From: Lactiplantibacillus dongliensis
Lineage (GTDB): Bacteria; Bacillota; Bacilli; Lactobacillales; Lactobacillaceae
Length of the DNA stretch: 36,646 nt
Direction: 5' to 3'
NCBI RefSeq assembly: GCF_005405105.1
Contig: NZ_BJDK01000035.1
Coordinates: 1 to 36,646 of the forward strand
The position numbers were made by a program, and so were the translations under genes. The notes under the pieces were generated by a model, which saw nothing but the letters and a program-made list of their open reading frames with translations, made no database searches and was not told the origin of the DNA. This document shows positions 15,237 to 22,185 of this stretch, piece after piece (position 1 is the stretch's first letter; every line of letters begins with the position of its first letter).

Positions 15237-15917
15237 ATGAATAAAAGGCGGCGATTAGATTTGAAATCAAGAATCAGCTCAGTGTGGTGGGTTTATTTGG
15301 TGCTGTTGGGGCTATGGAGTATCCTAACGCCGATTATTCATGGTTGGCTACCGCATGTCGTGACGGGTTGGTGGTTTGACTTATTAACGGTTACAGCAAA
15401 AGCCATTCTGTGGACAGCCTTAACGTGGTGGGGGTGCCGGAGCTTTCGTGACCAATTAACCGATCAACCGCGGCAATTATGGCACCTGCGTCTAACCAAA
15501 GTCTTCTGGATAAGTTTGTTAGTTTTAATCGGTATCCAAAGTGTCGGTCAGTTATGGCAATCTCAGCCGTTTAGTATCAATCCACACTTACTAACCCGGG
15601 AGAACGGACAATTACTTAATGTCACCTTGGCCGCCGGATTATTTGAAGAATGGTTTTTCCGGGGCTTCTTAACGAATCGCTTATTAAAAACGGGACCGTT
15701 TTGGCGAGTGAACCTCGCACAGGCAGTGGCTTTTCAAGTGATTCACTTTCCGCTCTATTTAGTTGCTGGTTACAGCCCGTTAATTTGGCTCGGTAATATT
15801 GCCTGTGTCTTGCCGCTGGGCTTACTGTTTGGCTGGAATTATCAACGTAGTCATAGTATTTGGCCGTCGATGTTACTGCATATTGCATGGAATAGTATGG
15901 TATTTTTATTTGATTAA
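15237..15917 (+). CDS. CPBP family intramembrane metalloprotease
   Basis: The 226-aa polytopic membrane protein has about six hydrophobic segments and the CPBP (CAAX protease/Abi) catalytic motifs: EEWFFR with Glu137, Glu138 and Arg142 (motif 1), FQVIHF with His170 (motif 2), and LLHIAWNS with His215 and Asn219 (motif 3). In lactobacilli such proteins occur as bacteriocin self-immunity factors or as membrane proteases of unknown substrate; no bacteriocin gene is near. ATG 15237 has a weak ribosome site. Flanked on both sides by repeats. Confidence 0.92.
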   Translation: MNKRRRLDLKSRISSVWWVYLVLLGLWSILTPIIHGWLPHVVTGWWFDLLTVTAKAILWTALTWWGCRSFRDQLTDQPRQLWHLRLTKVFWISLLVLIGIQSVGQLWQSQPFSINPHLLTRENGQLLNVTLAAGLFEEWFFRGFLTNRLLKTGPFWRVNLAQAVAFQVIHFPLYLVAGYSPLIWLGNIACVLPLGLLFGWNYQRSHSIWPSMLLHIAWNSMVFLFD

Positions 15918-15925
15918 GATGATCT

Positions 15926-16087
15926 AAAATGCCGCTCCGGTTGGGCTGGAGTGATGCTGGAACGTGATGGCCACGTTTGTGAGCCACAGAGCGGTCTCAC
16001 AAGCCGGGCTTTCACTAAATCGAGAAAAGGCACTCGATTAAGTGAAACGACACCACTGAGCATCATCCAGCCCAACCTGCGCTAATT
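15926..16087 (-). repeat. Cloverleaf repeat, full copy (GGCTGGATGATG subtype)
   Basis: Read on the minus strand. Outer stem GGCTGGATGATGCT / AGCATCACTCCAGCC; P2 TTTCACTTAATCGAG / CTCGATTTAGTGAAA; P3 TTGTGAG / CTCACAA around ACCGCTCTGTGG; P4 AACGTGG-CCA-TCACGTT. Compared with unit 1, every stem has changed on both arms together. It begins within ~10 bp of the CPBP stop codon. Confidence 0.9.
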
Positions 16088-16219
16088 ACCCTGTTCAATG
16101 TTTGTTAGTCATAATATGAGGTCAATCATAGTCTTAGCGATTGGGCTGCCTTTTAAGACGTGACTGCCACGGTTGAGGTAGGGATTAAAAATAATCATTT
16201 ATTTATAGACAACGTAGTC

Positions 16220-16375
16220 ATTAACGGCGGGCGGCCCAGCAGTGGCTCAGTGGTGTCGTTTATCTTAGTCGTGGTTTTCGACTTAGATAAAGCCCGGCTT
16301 TCGAGACCGCTCTGTGGCTCGAAAACGTGGCCACCACGTTCCAGCCAATGCTGGGCCAACCAGAGTGGCAATTTA
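16220..16375 (+). repeat. Cloverleaf repeat, unit 1, full copy
   Basis: Outer stem CCAGCAGTGGCT / AGCCAATGCTGG; P2 TTATCTTAGTCG / CGACTTAGATAA; P3 TTTCGAG / CTCGAAA around ACCGCTCTGTGG; P4 AACGTGG-CCA-CCACGTT. It follows 15926-16087 across a ~130-bp AT-rich linker and ends ~50 bp before the T-box promoter. Confidence 0.9.
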
Positions 16376-16423
16376 AGCCGACTAACATCAATCTCAAAAT
16401 GAGAATATTATTAAAATAATGTC

Positions 16424-16452
16424 TTGACGATTAAAATAAACGGTGGTATTGT
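16424..16452 (+). promoter_or_regulatory. Promoter of the T-box transcript
   Basis: TTGACG (16424-16429), 17 bp, TATTGT (16447-16452), giving a start near 16459. Confidence 0.75.
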
Positions 16453-16469
16453 TAATGGCAAGTTAATAT

Positions 16470-16717
16470 ATTGAGCGTTGAACGTTACATCAAGTAGATG
16501 CAGGTCTGGGTGTCAGGAAGTCGGTGGTTGCTGCGAACCGATCAGGAGCTGTGGTTGAAATACGGTAACGGCCTTTCAAGTTTGAAACGGGTAATAACTA
16601 GAACCGTTATCTTCTAGTGAGTGGGGGATTGCATCGTCAATCCTCAACCTGGGTGGTACCGCGACTAGTCTAATCGTCCCTGTTGTTCTTAGTGAACAAT
16701 GGGGACGATTTTTTTAT
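16470..16717 (+). promoter_or_regulatory. T-box riboswitch leader, tyrosine specifier
   Basis: The leader has Stem I closed by CGTTAC (16483-16488) and GTAACG (16565-16570), the AGTA motif at 16493-16496, a distal-loop AGGAAG and the specifier-loop stretch TGAAATACG, in which TAC (16561-16563) is the probable specifier codon, for tyrosine. The T-box sequence TGGTACCGCG is at 16654-16663. The competing terminator AATCGTCCC.../GGGGACGATT with a T-run spans 16672-16717. Uncharged tRNA(Tyr) should stabilise the antiterminator and turn on the downstream carrier. Confidence 0.93.
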
Positions 16718-16736
16718 ATAGAAGAGGATGATTAGA

Positions 16737-16784
16737 ATGACGATTAGACATTGTGGTGGGATAGCGCGATATTACCGGTGCTAA
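16737..16784 (+). CDS. 15-codon ORF between the T-box terminator and nhaC
   Basis: ATG 16737 with a good GAAGAGG 9 bases upstream opens MTIRHCGGIARYYRC and stops at 16784. It lies after the T-box terminator and 44 bp before the carrier gene. Two adjacent tyrosine codons (TAT TAC) fall near its end. It may be a leader peptide, the start of a decayed gene, or chance. Confidence 0.3.
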   Translation: MTIRHCGGIARYYRC

Positions 16785-16828
16785 TAGTTGGCGTTACTGA
16801 AGACAGTTTTTACGAGGAGTAATGACGT

Positions 16829-18253
16829 ATGAAGCAAACAAAAAGCACCCCTAAAATTAGCACGTTAGAAGCAGTTATCGTATTGTTGGTCGTCTTGGGT
16901 ATCATGAGTTTAGGCGTGATTGGATTTGGCCTGTCACCACAAGTACCAGTCCTCTTAGCCATGGGCGTTGTCACCGCTTGGGCGATGTTACGCGGCTTTC
17001 CTTGGTCGGCGGTGAATGCCGGTATTAAAGAAGGCATCGACCAAGGAATTATTCCAATCTTCATCTTTATCCTAATTGGCGCGATGATTTCAACTTGGAT
17101 TGCGGCTGGGACGATTCCAACCTTGATGGTGATTGGATTTAAATTAATCAATGTTCAGTGGTTCTTACCATCTGTCTTTATCGTTTGTACGTTAGTGGGG
17201 GCTGCAGTCGGCAGCGCCTTTACGGTGACGTCAACGGTTGGGATTGCCTTCTTCGGGATGGGCGTGACGATGAACTTGAATCCGGCGTTAGTTGCTGGGG
17301 CCATTATCAGCGGCGGGATCTTCGGTGATAAACTATCACCATTATCCGAAACCAATAACCTCGCTTCTGCGGTCGTTGATACGGATCTATTCGCGCATAT
17401 CAAGCATTTGTTATGGACGACATTGCCAGCTGGGTTGATCTCCTTAGGTCTATTCGCGGTATTAGGCCATGACAATACCAGTACTAGTTTAGCGAAGATT
17501 CATCAGACCGTCGCCGTTTTAAATGGCAACTTTACGGTTTCGGCGCTGGCCTTGTTACCAATTGTTTTAGTCTTTATCTGCGCTGGCTTTAAGATGCCAG
17601 CGATTCCAACCATGTTACTCAATATTTTCGTTTCGGCCGGGTTGATTTTATTCGAACAACCCCAGACGACCATGACGAAATTAACCGCTATTATTAATAC
17701 GGGATTTGTCTCAAAGACGGGTAATGCGAGTGTTGATACTCTATTATCACGTGGTGGGATTGTCAGCATGATGAGTATGGTCGCCTTGATCGTGGTCACC
17801 TTGTCATTAGGTGGCTTACTAATGAAGTTTGGGCTGATTGGTCAGATTATGACGCCAGTTGCTAAACACTTAACGAGTGATGGTAAGTTAATTACGGCCG
17901 GTATTATCACGTGTATCGGTGTCAACGTCTTTGTTGGTGAACAATTTTTATCCATCATTTTACCAGGTCGGGCATTCAAGCAAGCCTTTAACAACGGCGG
18001 TTTGGATAATCAGTCGTTGGGCCGGGTCTTAGAAGATGGTGGGACCGTCATTAACTACTTAGTTCCTTGGGGTGTTGGTGGGGTCTTCTTAACTACCACG
18101 TTAGGGGTTCCGACGATTCAATACCTACCATTCGTCTTCTTTAGTTTACTTTGTCCCGTTATTTCAATTATTAGCGGCTTCACTGGGATTGGCTTGGCAC
18201 ATGTTCATCAGACTAAGCCAGCTAAATTACACCAAGCGGCCGAATTAAATTAA
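16829..18253 (+). CDS. nhaC: NhaC-family carrier, predicted tyrosine transporter
   Basis: The 474-aa integral membrane protein has about 11-12 hydrophobic segments and an overall NhaC antiporter pattern: GFPWSAVNAGIKEGID, IPIFIFILIGAMISTWIAAGTIP, GAAVGSAFTVTSTVGIAFFGMG, GGIFGDKLSPLSETNNLASAVVDTDLF, and C-terminal GRVLEDGGTVINYLVPWGVGGVF. NhaC members exchange sodium and protons, but several that sit behind amino-acid T-boxes have been predicted to carry the amino acid itself. The tyrosine specifier here makes a tyrosine (plus Na+ or H+) importer the best guess. ATG 16829 follows AGGAG. Transcription depends on the T-box; a terminator follows. Confidence 0.9.
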   Translation: MKQTKSTPKISTLEAVIVLLVVLGIMSLGVIGFGLSPQVPVLLAMGVVTAWAMLRGFPWSAVNAGIKEGIDQGIIPIFIFILIGAMISTWIAAGTIPTLMVIGFKLINVQWFLPSVFIVCTLVGAAVGSAFTVTSTVGIAFFGMGVTMNLNPALVAGAIISGGIFGDKLSPLSETNNLASAVVDTDLFAHIKHLLWTTLPAGLISLGLFAVLGHDNTSTSLAKIHQTVAVLNGNFTVSALALLPIVLVFICAGFKMPAIPTMLLNIFVSAGLILFEQPQTTMTKLTAIINTGFVSKTGNASVDTLLSRGGIVSMMSMVALIVVTLSLGGLLMKFGLIGQIMTPVAKHLTSDGKLITAGIITCIGVNVFVGEQFLSIILPGRAFKQAFNNGGLDNQSLGRVLEDGGTVINYLVPWGVGGVFLTTTLGVPTIQYLPFVFFSLLCPVISIISGFTGIGLAHVHQTKPAKLHQAAELN

Positions 18254-18265
18254 ACGATTGTAAAA

Positions 18266-18300
18266 AAAGTGTCTGACGATGAGGTCAGGCACTTCTTTTA
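18266..18300. terminator. Terminator of nhaC
   Basis: AAGTGTCTGAC (18267-18277) and GTCAGGCACTT (18284-18294) pair with one G-T, followed by a T-rich run. Confidence 0.85.
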
Positions 18301-18301
18301 G

Positions 18302-19414
18302 TTATTCAGTAACGTTAGTGGGAATTTTAATTGCGTCTTGAAAATTGGTGAAAATCGGATGATTCAAGTTGATTCCCTTAGCTTTAGCGATAAACCAAGC
18401 TAAAACTTGGAACGGAATAATGGCTAGTAATGGCGCTTTCAAGGGATCGTCAACTTGATGTAATTGGAGCGTTTGACCGTCATTAATGGCAGGCTGCTCG
18501 CCGGTAAAGCTGATTGTGTAAATGTGTGGTGTCAGGTGTGACTCATAGGCTTTAACGGCTTGAAGCTGTTGCATGATGGCGGCCTTTTGGGTATTCAACT
18601 CGATGTAGAATTGCCGATGGGTCTCATGAGCGCCTAAGTAGCCGCCATGGGTAAAGTCAGCCAAGGTGTAGCCGTGGGTTGGGACCCGGACGATCTCCGT
18701 GAACTTTGTTTGCATCTCAGCTAAAGTCCCGGCAACGATATTCGACCCAATCGCTGTAAATTGTTGCGCTAAACCAAAGTCAATCGTGAACTTCCGGTAG
18801 TAGTCATTGGATCGTTGGATGGTTTCGTTGATATGTTCAATCAGAAGTCCAAATTCATCAAGTTCTTGGTTGGCAGCTAGTGTTGGCATTAACTGCCGGT
18901 CAACGGCACTGCGTAAGCCTAGGAACATTAGGGATAAGACGATGGCATTGTAACTTAAAGTGATGTAAGGAATCGTCTCTTTACCAGTTAAGATATCAAA
19001 AGTCACATCGGTTAGCGTCGTTAGCGCTGAATCTTTTTGGGCGGTCATAGCAATCGTATAAGCGTTCGATTCGGTCTTGACCTTTTGAACGGCGGCCAAG
19101 GTCGATGGATCCTGACCGCTAAGTGAGATACCAATCACTGTATCGACGTTGGGATTGACACGGGCATAGTTTGCATAGAGTTGGGCGTCTTGAACTTCGA
19201 CTTGGACGTCCGCAACTTTTTCCATGTAGAAACGCGCACTTTGGGCGGCGTTGAGGCTGGAGGCAGTTGTTAAGATTAACCAGTGGGTCGTGTCAGTCGG
19301 TGCCTGTGCCAGTGCGGCGCCAGTTTGATCTGGATAGGCATCTAGAATTTGATTGAGCACGGACTGCTCACGGCGGATATAAGAAAGCATCGTTGGATTA
19401 TTCATCATCATCAT
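18302..19414 (-). CDS. SIS-domain sugar isomerase / deglycase-like protein
   Basis: The 370-aa cytoplasmic protein has two SIS (phosphosugar-binding) domains, ~35-170 and ~200-350. It shows ILTTASSLNAAQSARFYMEK in the first domain, GISLSGQDPSTLAAVQ for the phosphate-binding Ser loop, and TGKETIPYITLSYNA, as in GlmS-like and fructosamine-6-phosphate deglycase (FrlB-like) proteins. The glutaminase domain of GlmS is absent. It probably acts on an amino-sugar or fructosamine phosphate; no PTS or kinase gene lies beside it to narrow this. ATG 19414 follows TAAGGGG; three further ATGs follow in tandem, so the exact start is uncertain by a few codons. Confidence 0.85.
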   Translation of the reverse strand: MMMMNNPTMLSYIRREQSVLNQILDAYPDQTGAALAQAPTDTTHWLILTTASSLNAAQSARFYMEKVADVQVEVQDAQLYANYARVNPNVDTVIGISLSGQDPSTLAAVQKVKTESNAYTIAMTAQKDSALTTLTDVTFDILTGKETIPYITLSYNAIVLSLMFLGLRSAVDRQLMPTLAANQELDEFGLLIEHINETIQRSNDYYRKFTIDFGLAQQFTAIGSNIVAGTLAEMQTKFTEIVRVPTHGYTLADFTHGGYLGAHETHRQFYIELNTQKAAIMQQLQAVKAYESHLTPHIYTISFTGEQPAINDGQTLQLHQVDDPLKAPLLAIIPFQVLAWFIAKAKGINLNHPIFTNFQDAIKIPTNVTE

Positions 19415-19599
19415 AGTATTGAACCCCTTAAACTCTTTTTAGTTAATAAGTTAAGACATCGCTTTCATGATAACCGGTAATCCGTTGTAAAGCAACGTGA
19501 ACCAAATAATTGATGAGTTTATTGGTTGTTTACTTGCCACTGTGGTTGGCTCGAAGTTAATTACTGGTGACTTTTAAAGTAGGAATGACGTTTGGCGTA

Positions 19600-19757
19600 A
19601 GTTGCCACTCTGGTTGGGCCAGTATTGGCTGGAACGTGGTGGCCGCGTTTTTGAGCCATAGTGCGGTCTCAAAAGCCGGGCTTTATCTAGGTCGGAAAAC
19701 TACCGACCAAGATAAACGACACCACTGAGCCAATGCTGGCCCGCCCGCCGTTAAATA
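19600..19757 (-). repeat. Cloverleaf repeat, unit 1, full copy
   Basis: Read on the minus strand. Outer stem CCAGCATTGGCT / AGCCAATACTGG; P2 TTATCTTGGTCGG / CCGACCTAGATAA; P3 TTTTGAG / CTCAAAA around ACCGCACTATGG; P4 AACGCGG-CCA-CCACGTT. P2 shows paired A-T to G-C replacement relative to 13405-13560. Confidence 0.9.
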
Positions 19758-19900
19758 ACGGTATTAAAAAGTTAATCATTGATTATTTTTAGATCGGTCA
19801 TTTAGCTGAGCGGTTAGTGCCTAAAATGTTCAGCTTTAGCTTCAAAATGGCTTATGGCGTTCCAATGTAACCGGTAGGCGGTAATTAACATCAAGCGTGA
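19758..19900 (-). repeat. Composite-repeat linker and shortened unit 2
   Basis: The linker ATTAAAAAGTTAATCATTGATTATTTTT matches the one between 13195-13356 and 13405-13560. CCTAAAATGTTCAGC, TTCAAAATGGCTTATGGCGTTCC and AACCGGTAGGCGGTAATT match successive parts of unit 2 with the intervening hairpin DNA missing. Confidence 0.75.
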
Positions 19901-20025
19901 TAACTATTTATTTTGACCAGCTAATTAGCCGAAAGATAGGCTTATCGATAAACCTAACAATAGTTGTCCTAGTCGGTGGAGACGGCCAATTAACGACTAT
20001 AAAGGTTACCAACCAACACCCCCAT

Positions 20026-20054
20026 TTGCATTTACCCTAGAAATCTGCTAAGGT
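20026..20054 (+). promoter_or_regulatory. Probable promoter of the riboswitch-ade transcript
   Basis: TTGCAT (20026-20031), 17 bp, TAAGGT (20049-20054). The match is fair but the position fits the aptamer that follows. Confidence 0.5.
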
Positions 20055-20082
20055 TACGAACAACCAAATTAGAAAATAAATG

Positions 20083-20217
20083 AATTGCCTATATAATGCC
20101 ATGATATGGATGGCGAGTTTCTACCCAATGCCGTAAACATTGGACTATAAGCGAATTGAGTCGATCGATGTCACCACAACTCGCTTTGTGGTGGCGTCGG
20201 TCGACTTTTTGCTCCTG
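20083..20217 (+). promoter_or_regulatory. Purine riboswitch (guanine type) and its terminator
   Basis: The aptamer (20083-20157) shows TATAAT...ATATGG, GTTTCTACC (20117-20125), CCGTAAA (20131-20137) and GGACTATAA. Helix P2 is GCCAT/ATGGC and P3 is CCAATG/CATTGG. The base pairing with the ligand is C at 20145, which in this class specifies guanine or hypoxanthine rather than adenine. A terminator follows: AGTCGATCGATG...CACCACAA with TTGTGGTG...CGTCGGTCGACT and T5 (to 20215). Confidence 0.94.
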
Positions 20218-20237
20218 ATAGGCAGAAGGAGAACATT

Positions 20238-21917
20238 TTGACGAAAACAGTAGATATGGTTATTACCGGGGCGCAAGTGTTGAACGTGTTGACCCGTGAA
20301 TTTGAAGTGACGAGTCTGTGGATTGATCAAGGCCACATCATTAGTAATCTAAAGGATGAACCGTACCAGGCCCGTGAACAAGTCGATGCAACTGGTAAGT
20401 GGCTTGTCCCGGGCATGATTGATGCCCATGTACACATGGAAAGTGCCATGGTGGCGCCGAGTGAACTGGGTAAAGTACTGTTACAACATGGGGTTACCGC
20501 GATTGCGACTGATCCGCATGAATTGGCTAATGTTGCGGGGGTCGCGGGAATTCAATATTTGATTGATGATGCACGCCAGACGCCCCTCGATGTTTTCTTT
20601 ATGTTGCCATCTTCAGTCCCGTGTGTGCCCTTTGATGACAATGGCGCGACCCTGCATGCGGCTGACTTGCGGCCGCTATATGCACAACCGGAAGTTCGCG
20701 GGCTCGCCGAGGTGATGGACTATGGTGCCGTTGAGCGTGGCGATGCGGATACGCTAGCGAAGATTCGTGATGCCAATGCGCATGGCTATCACGCCGATGG
20801 TCACGCTGCCGGCCTCAATGCCCATCAGTTGAATGTGATGCGCAATGCTGGTTTAGATACAGATCATGAATGTACGACTGTTTCAGAAGCGTTAGCACGG
20901 GTTAAGGCTGGCATGTTTGTCTTTTTACGAGAAGGCACCGTTGAACGCGATGTGCAGGGGACCATTGGGGCCGTGACGGAAGCGAATGCGAGTCGCTTTG
21001 CCTTTTGTACGGATGATAAGACGATTGCGGATTTAATGACGGAAGGGTCGATTGATTATAACGTTAAGCTGGCGATTGCTAGCGGTATTCGACCAGCATT
21101 GGCTTATACAATGGCTAGTTATCATGCCGCTAATGCACATCGGTTAACCGATCGTGGTAGTCTGACGCCTGGTAAATTGGCGGATTTAGTGGTTTTAGAT
21201 GATGTTAACCAGGTCAAGGTCAGCCGGACGATGAAGAACGGAATGTGGATTGACGAAGAAGCAACCACCAAACCGTTAGCCTTTACGGCGACTCGGATTC
21301 AGCAGCACGCCACGCTCACGGACTTGGCGTTACCATTAACTACGGGAAAGGCCAACGTGATTGGTGTACAGCCGAACCATATTGAGACAGATCACCTGAT
21401 TAAGCAGGTACCAGTGGTTGCAGGTCAATTTGCGACGGATTTAGACCAGGATATTTTAAAAATGGTTGTTGTGGAGCGGCATCGTAATACCGGGCGCGTG
21501 GGGGTTGGTTTGGTGCATGGCTTTCAACTAAAGCACGGGGCGGTCGCTGGTTCAGTGGCACACGATGCCCATAATATTGTCGCAGTTGGTACTTCAGACT
21601 TGGCCATTTTACGAGCAATTGCCCAGATTACGCACACTAATGGCGGTATCGCCGTATCGGATGACCAACAAGTGACGGCGACGTTACCGTTAGCGATTGG
21701 GGGCTTATTGTCTGCCGCCAGCTATGAGACGGTCGCACAACAGTTAGCTGCGATTAAGGCAGCCTATAATCAATTATGTGATCAGCCGCTTGCTTTTGAT
21801 CCGTTTATTACTTTGTCTTTTCTAACGTTACCAGTGATTCCAACATTAAAGTTAACTGACCGGGGCTTATTCGATTACGACAGCTTTGGGCTGATTCCGG
21901 TCGATTGTGGTCGTTAA
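20238..21917 (+). CDS. ade: Adenine deaminase
   Basis: The 559-aa metal-dependent amidohydrolase converts adenine to hypoxanthine and ammonia in purine salvage. An N-terminal beta-sandwich leads into the TIM-barrel metal site DAHVHMESAM (~62-71). HADGHAAGLNAHQLN, DTDHECTT and FCTDDKT supply further metal and catalytic residues. The C-terminal ~200 residues form the adenine-deaminase-specific domain with NIVAVGTSD. Length fits the family. The start is TTG 20238 behind AGAAGGAGAAC. It is controlled by a guanine-type purine riboswitch, which makes sense because its product enters the hypoxanthine/guanine pool. Single gene with a strong terminator. Confidence 0.96.
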   Translation: MTKTVDMVITGAQVLNVLTREFEVTSLWIDQGHIISNLKDEPYQAREQVDATGKWLVPGMIDAHVHMESAMVAPSELGKVLLQHGVTAIATDPHELANVAGVAGIQYLIDDARQTPLDVFFMLPSSVPCVPFDDNGATLHAADLRPLYAQPEVRGLAEVMDYGAVERGDADTLAKIRDANAHGYHADGHAAGLNAHQLNVMRNAGLDTDHECTTVSEALARVKAGMFVFLREGTVERDVQGTIGAVTEANASRFAFCTDDKTIADLMTEGSIDYNVKLAIASGIRPALAYTMASYHAANAHRLTDRGSLTPGKLADLVVLDDVNQVKVSRTMKNGMWIDEEATTKPLAFTATRIQQHATLTDLALPLTTGKANVIGVQPNHIETDHLIKQVPVVAGQFATDLDQDILKMVVVERHRNTGRVGVGLVHGFQLKHGAVAGSVAHDAHNIVAVGTSDLAILRAIAQITHTNGGIAVSDDQQVTATLPLAIGGLLSAASYETVAQQLAAIKAAYNQLCDQPLAFDPFITLSFLTLPVIPTLKLTDRGLFDYDSFGLIPVDCGR

Positions 21918-21956
21918 AAAAATAAAGCAACCCTAATTTGGGTTGCTTTATTTTTT
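21914..21956. terminator. Bidirectional terminator between ade and the 58-aa gene
   Basis: AAATAAAGCAACCC and GGGTTGCTTTATTT form a perfect stem bounded by A6 and T6. It overlaps the stop codon of the minus-strand 58-aa gene. Confidence 0.93.
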
Positions 21957-22124
21957 GCGCCGATTGCGATTTCGATAAGCTAAAGGTAGTGCTAAGAGCA
22001 TGTAACCGAAGTCGACCAAGATAGCCTGACGGAGGTCAATCTTCATTAAGACCACCGTGACAAAGGTTAAGACAACGATGAAAATCAGGGATTCTTTGGA
22101 CCAGTCCAAGACCCATTGTGGCAT
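21948..22124 (-). CDS. Small two-helix membrane protein, 58 aa
   Basis: A short frame starts MPQWVLDWSK at 22124 and ends RNRNRRKK. Residues ~13-27 and ~36-50 are hydrophobic, giving two predicted membrane helices with a basic C-terminal tail. It lies 61 bp downstream of the metal ATPase gene on the same strand and is probably co-transcribed with it, so an accessory role for the pump is possible but unproven. The ribosome site (GGATGTG) is weak. The terminator overlaps its stop. Not a family I recognise. Confidence 0.65.
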   Translation of the reverse strand: MPQWVLDWSKESLIFIVVLTFVTVVLMKIDLRQAILVDFGYMLLALPLAYRNRNRRKK

Positions 22125-22185
22125 GGTATCACATCCATTTCGTTTCCCCTCAGCATAGCACTAACAAATCTGCTTTGGCAACGCT

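Larger units (their letters stand above)
19415..20082. other. Intergenic region with repeats before the purine riboswitch
   Basis: It holds the promoter side of the SIS gene, a full cloverleaf copy (19600-19757), its linker and a shortened unit 2 (19758-19900), then the riboswitch promoter. No convincing reading frame. Confidence 0.6.

Noticed and set aside
15622-15987. 121-aa minus-strand ORF over the CPBP gene end
   Set aside because: It is antisense to a clear membrane protease and runs into a repeat.
16160-16402. 80-aa ORF ahead of the T-box
   Set aside because: It lies almost wholly in the cloverleaf repeat and has no ribosome site.
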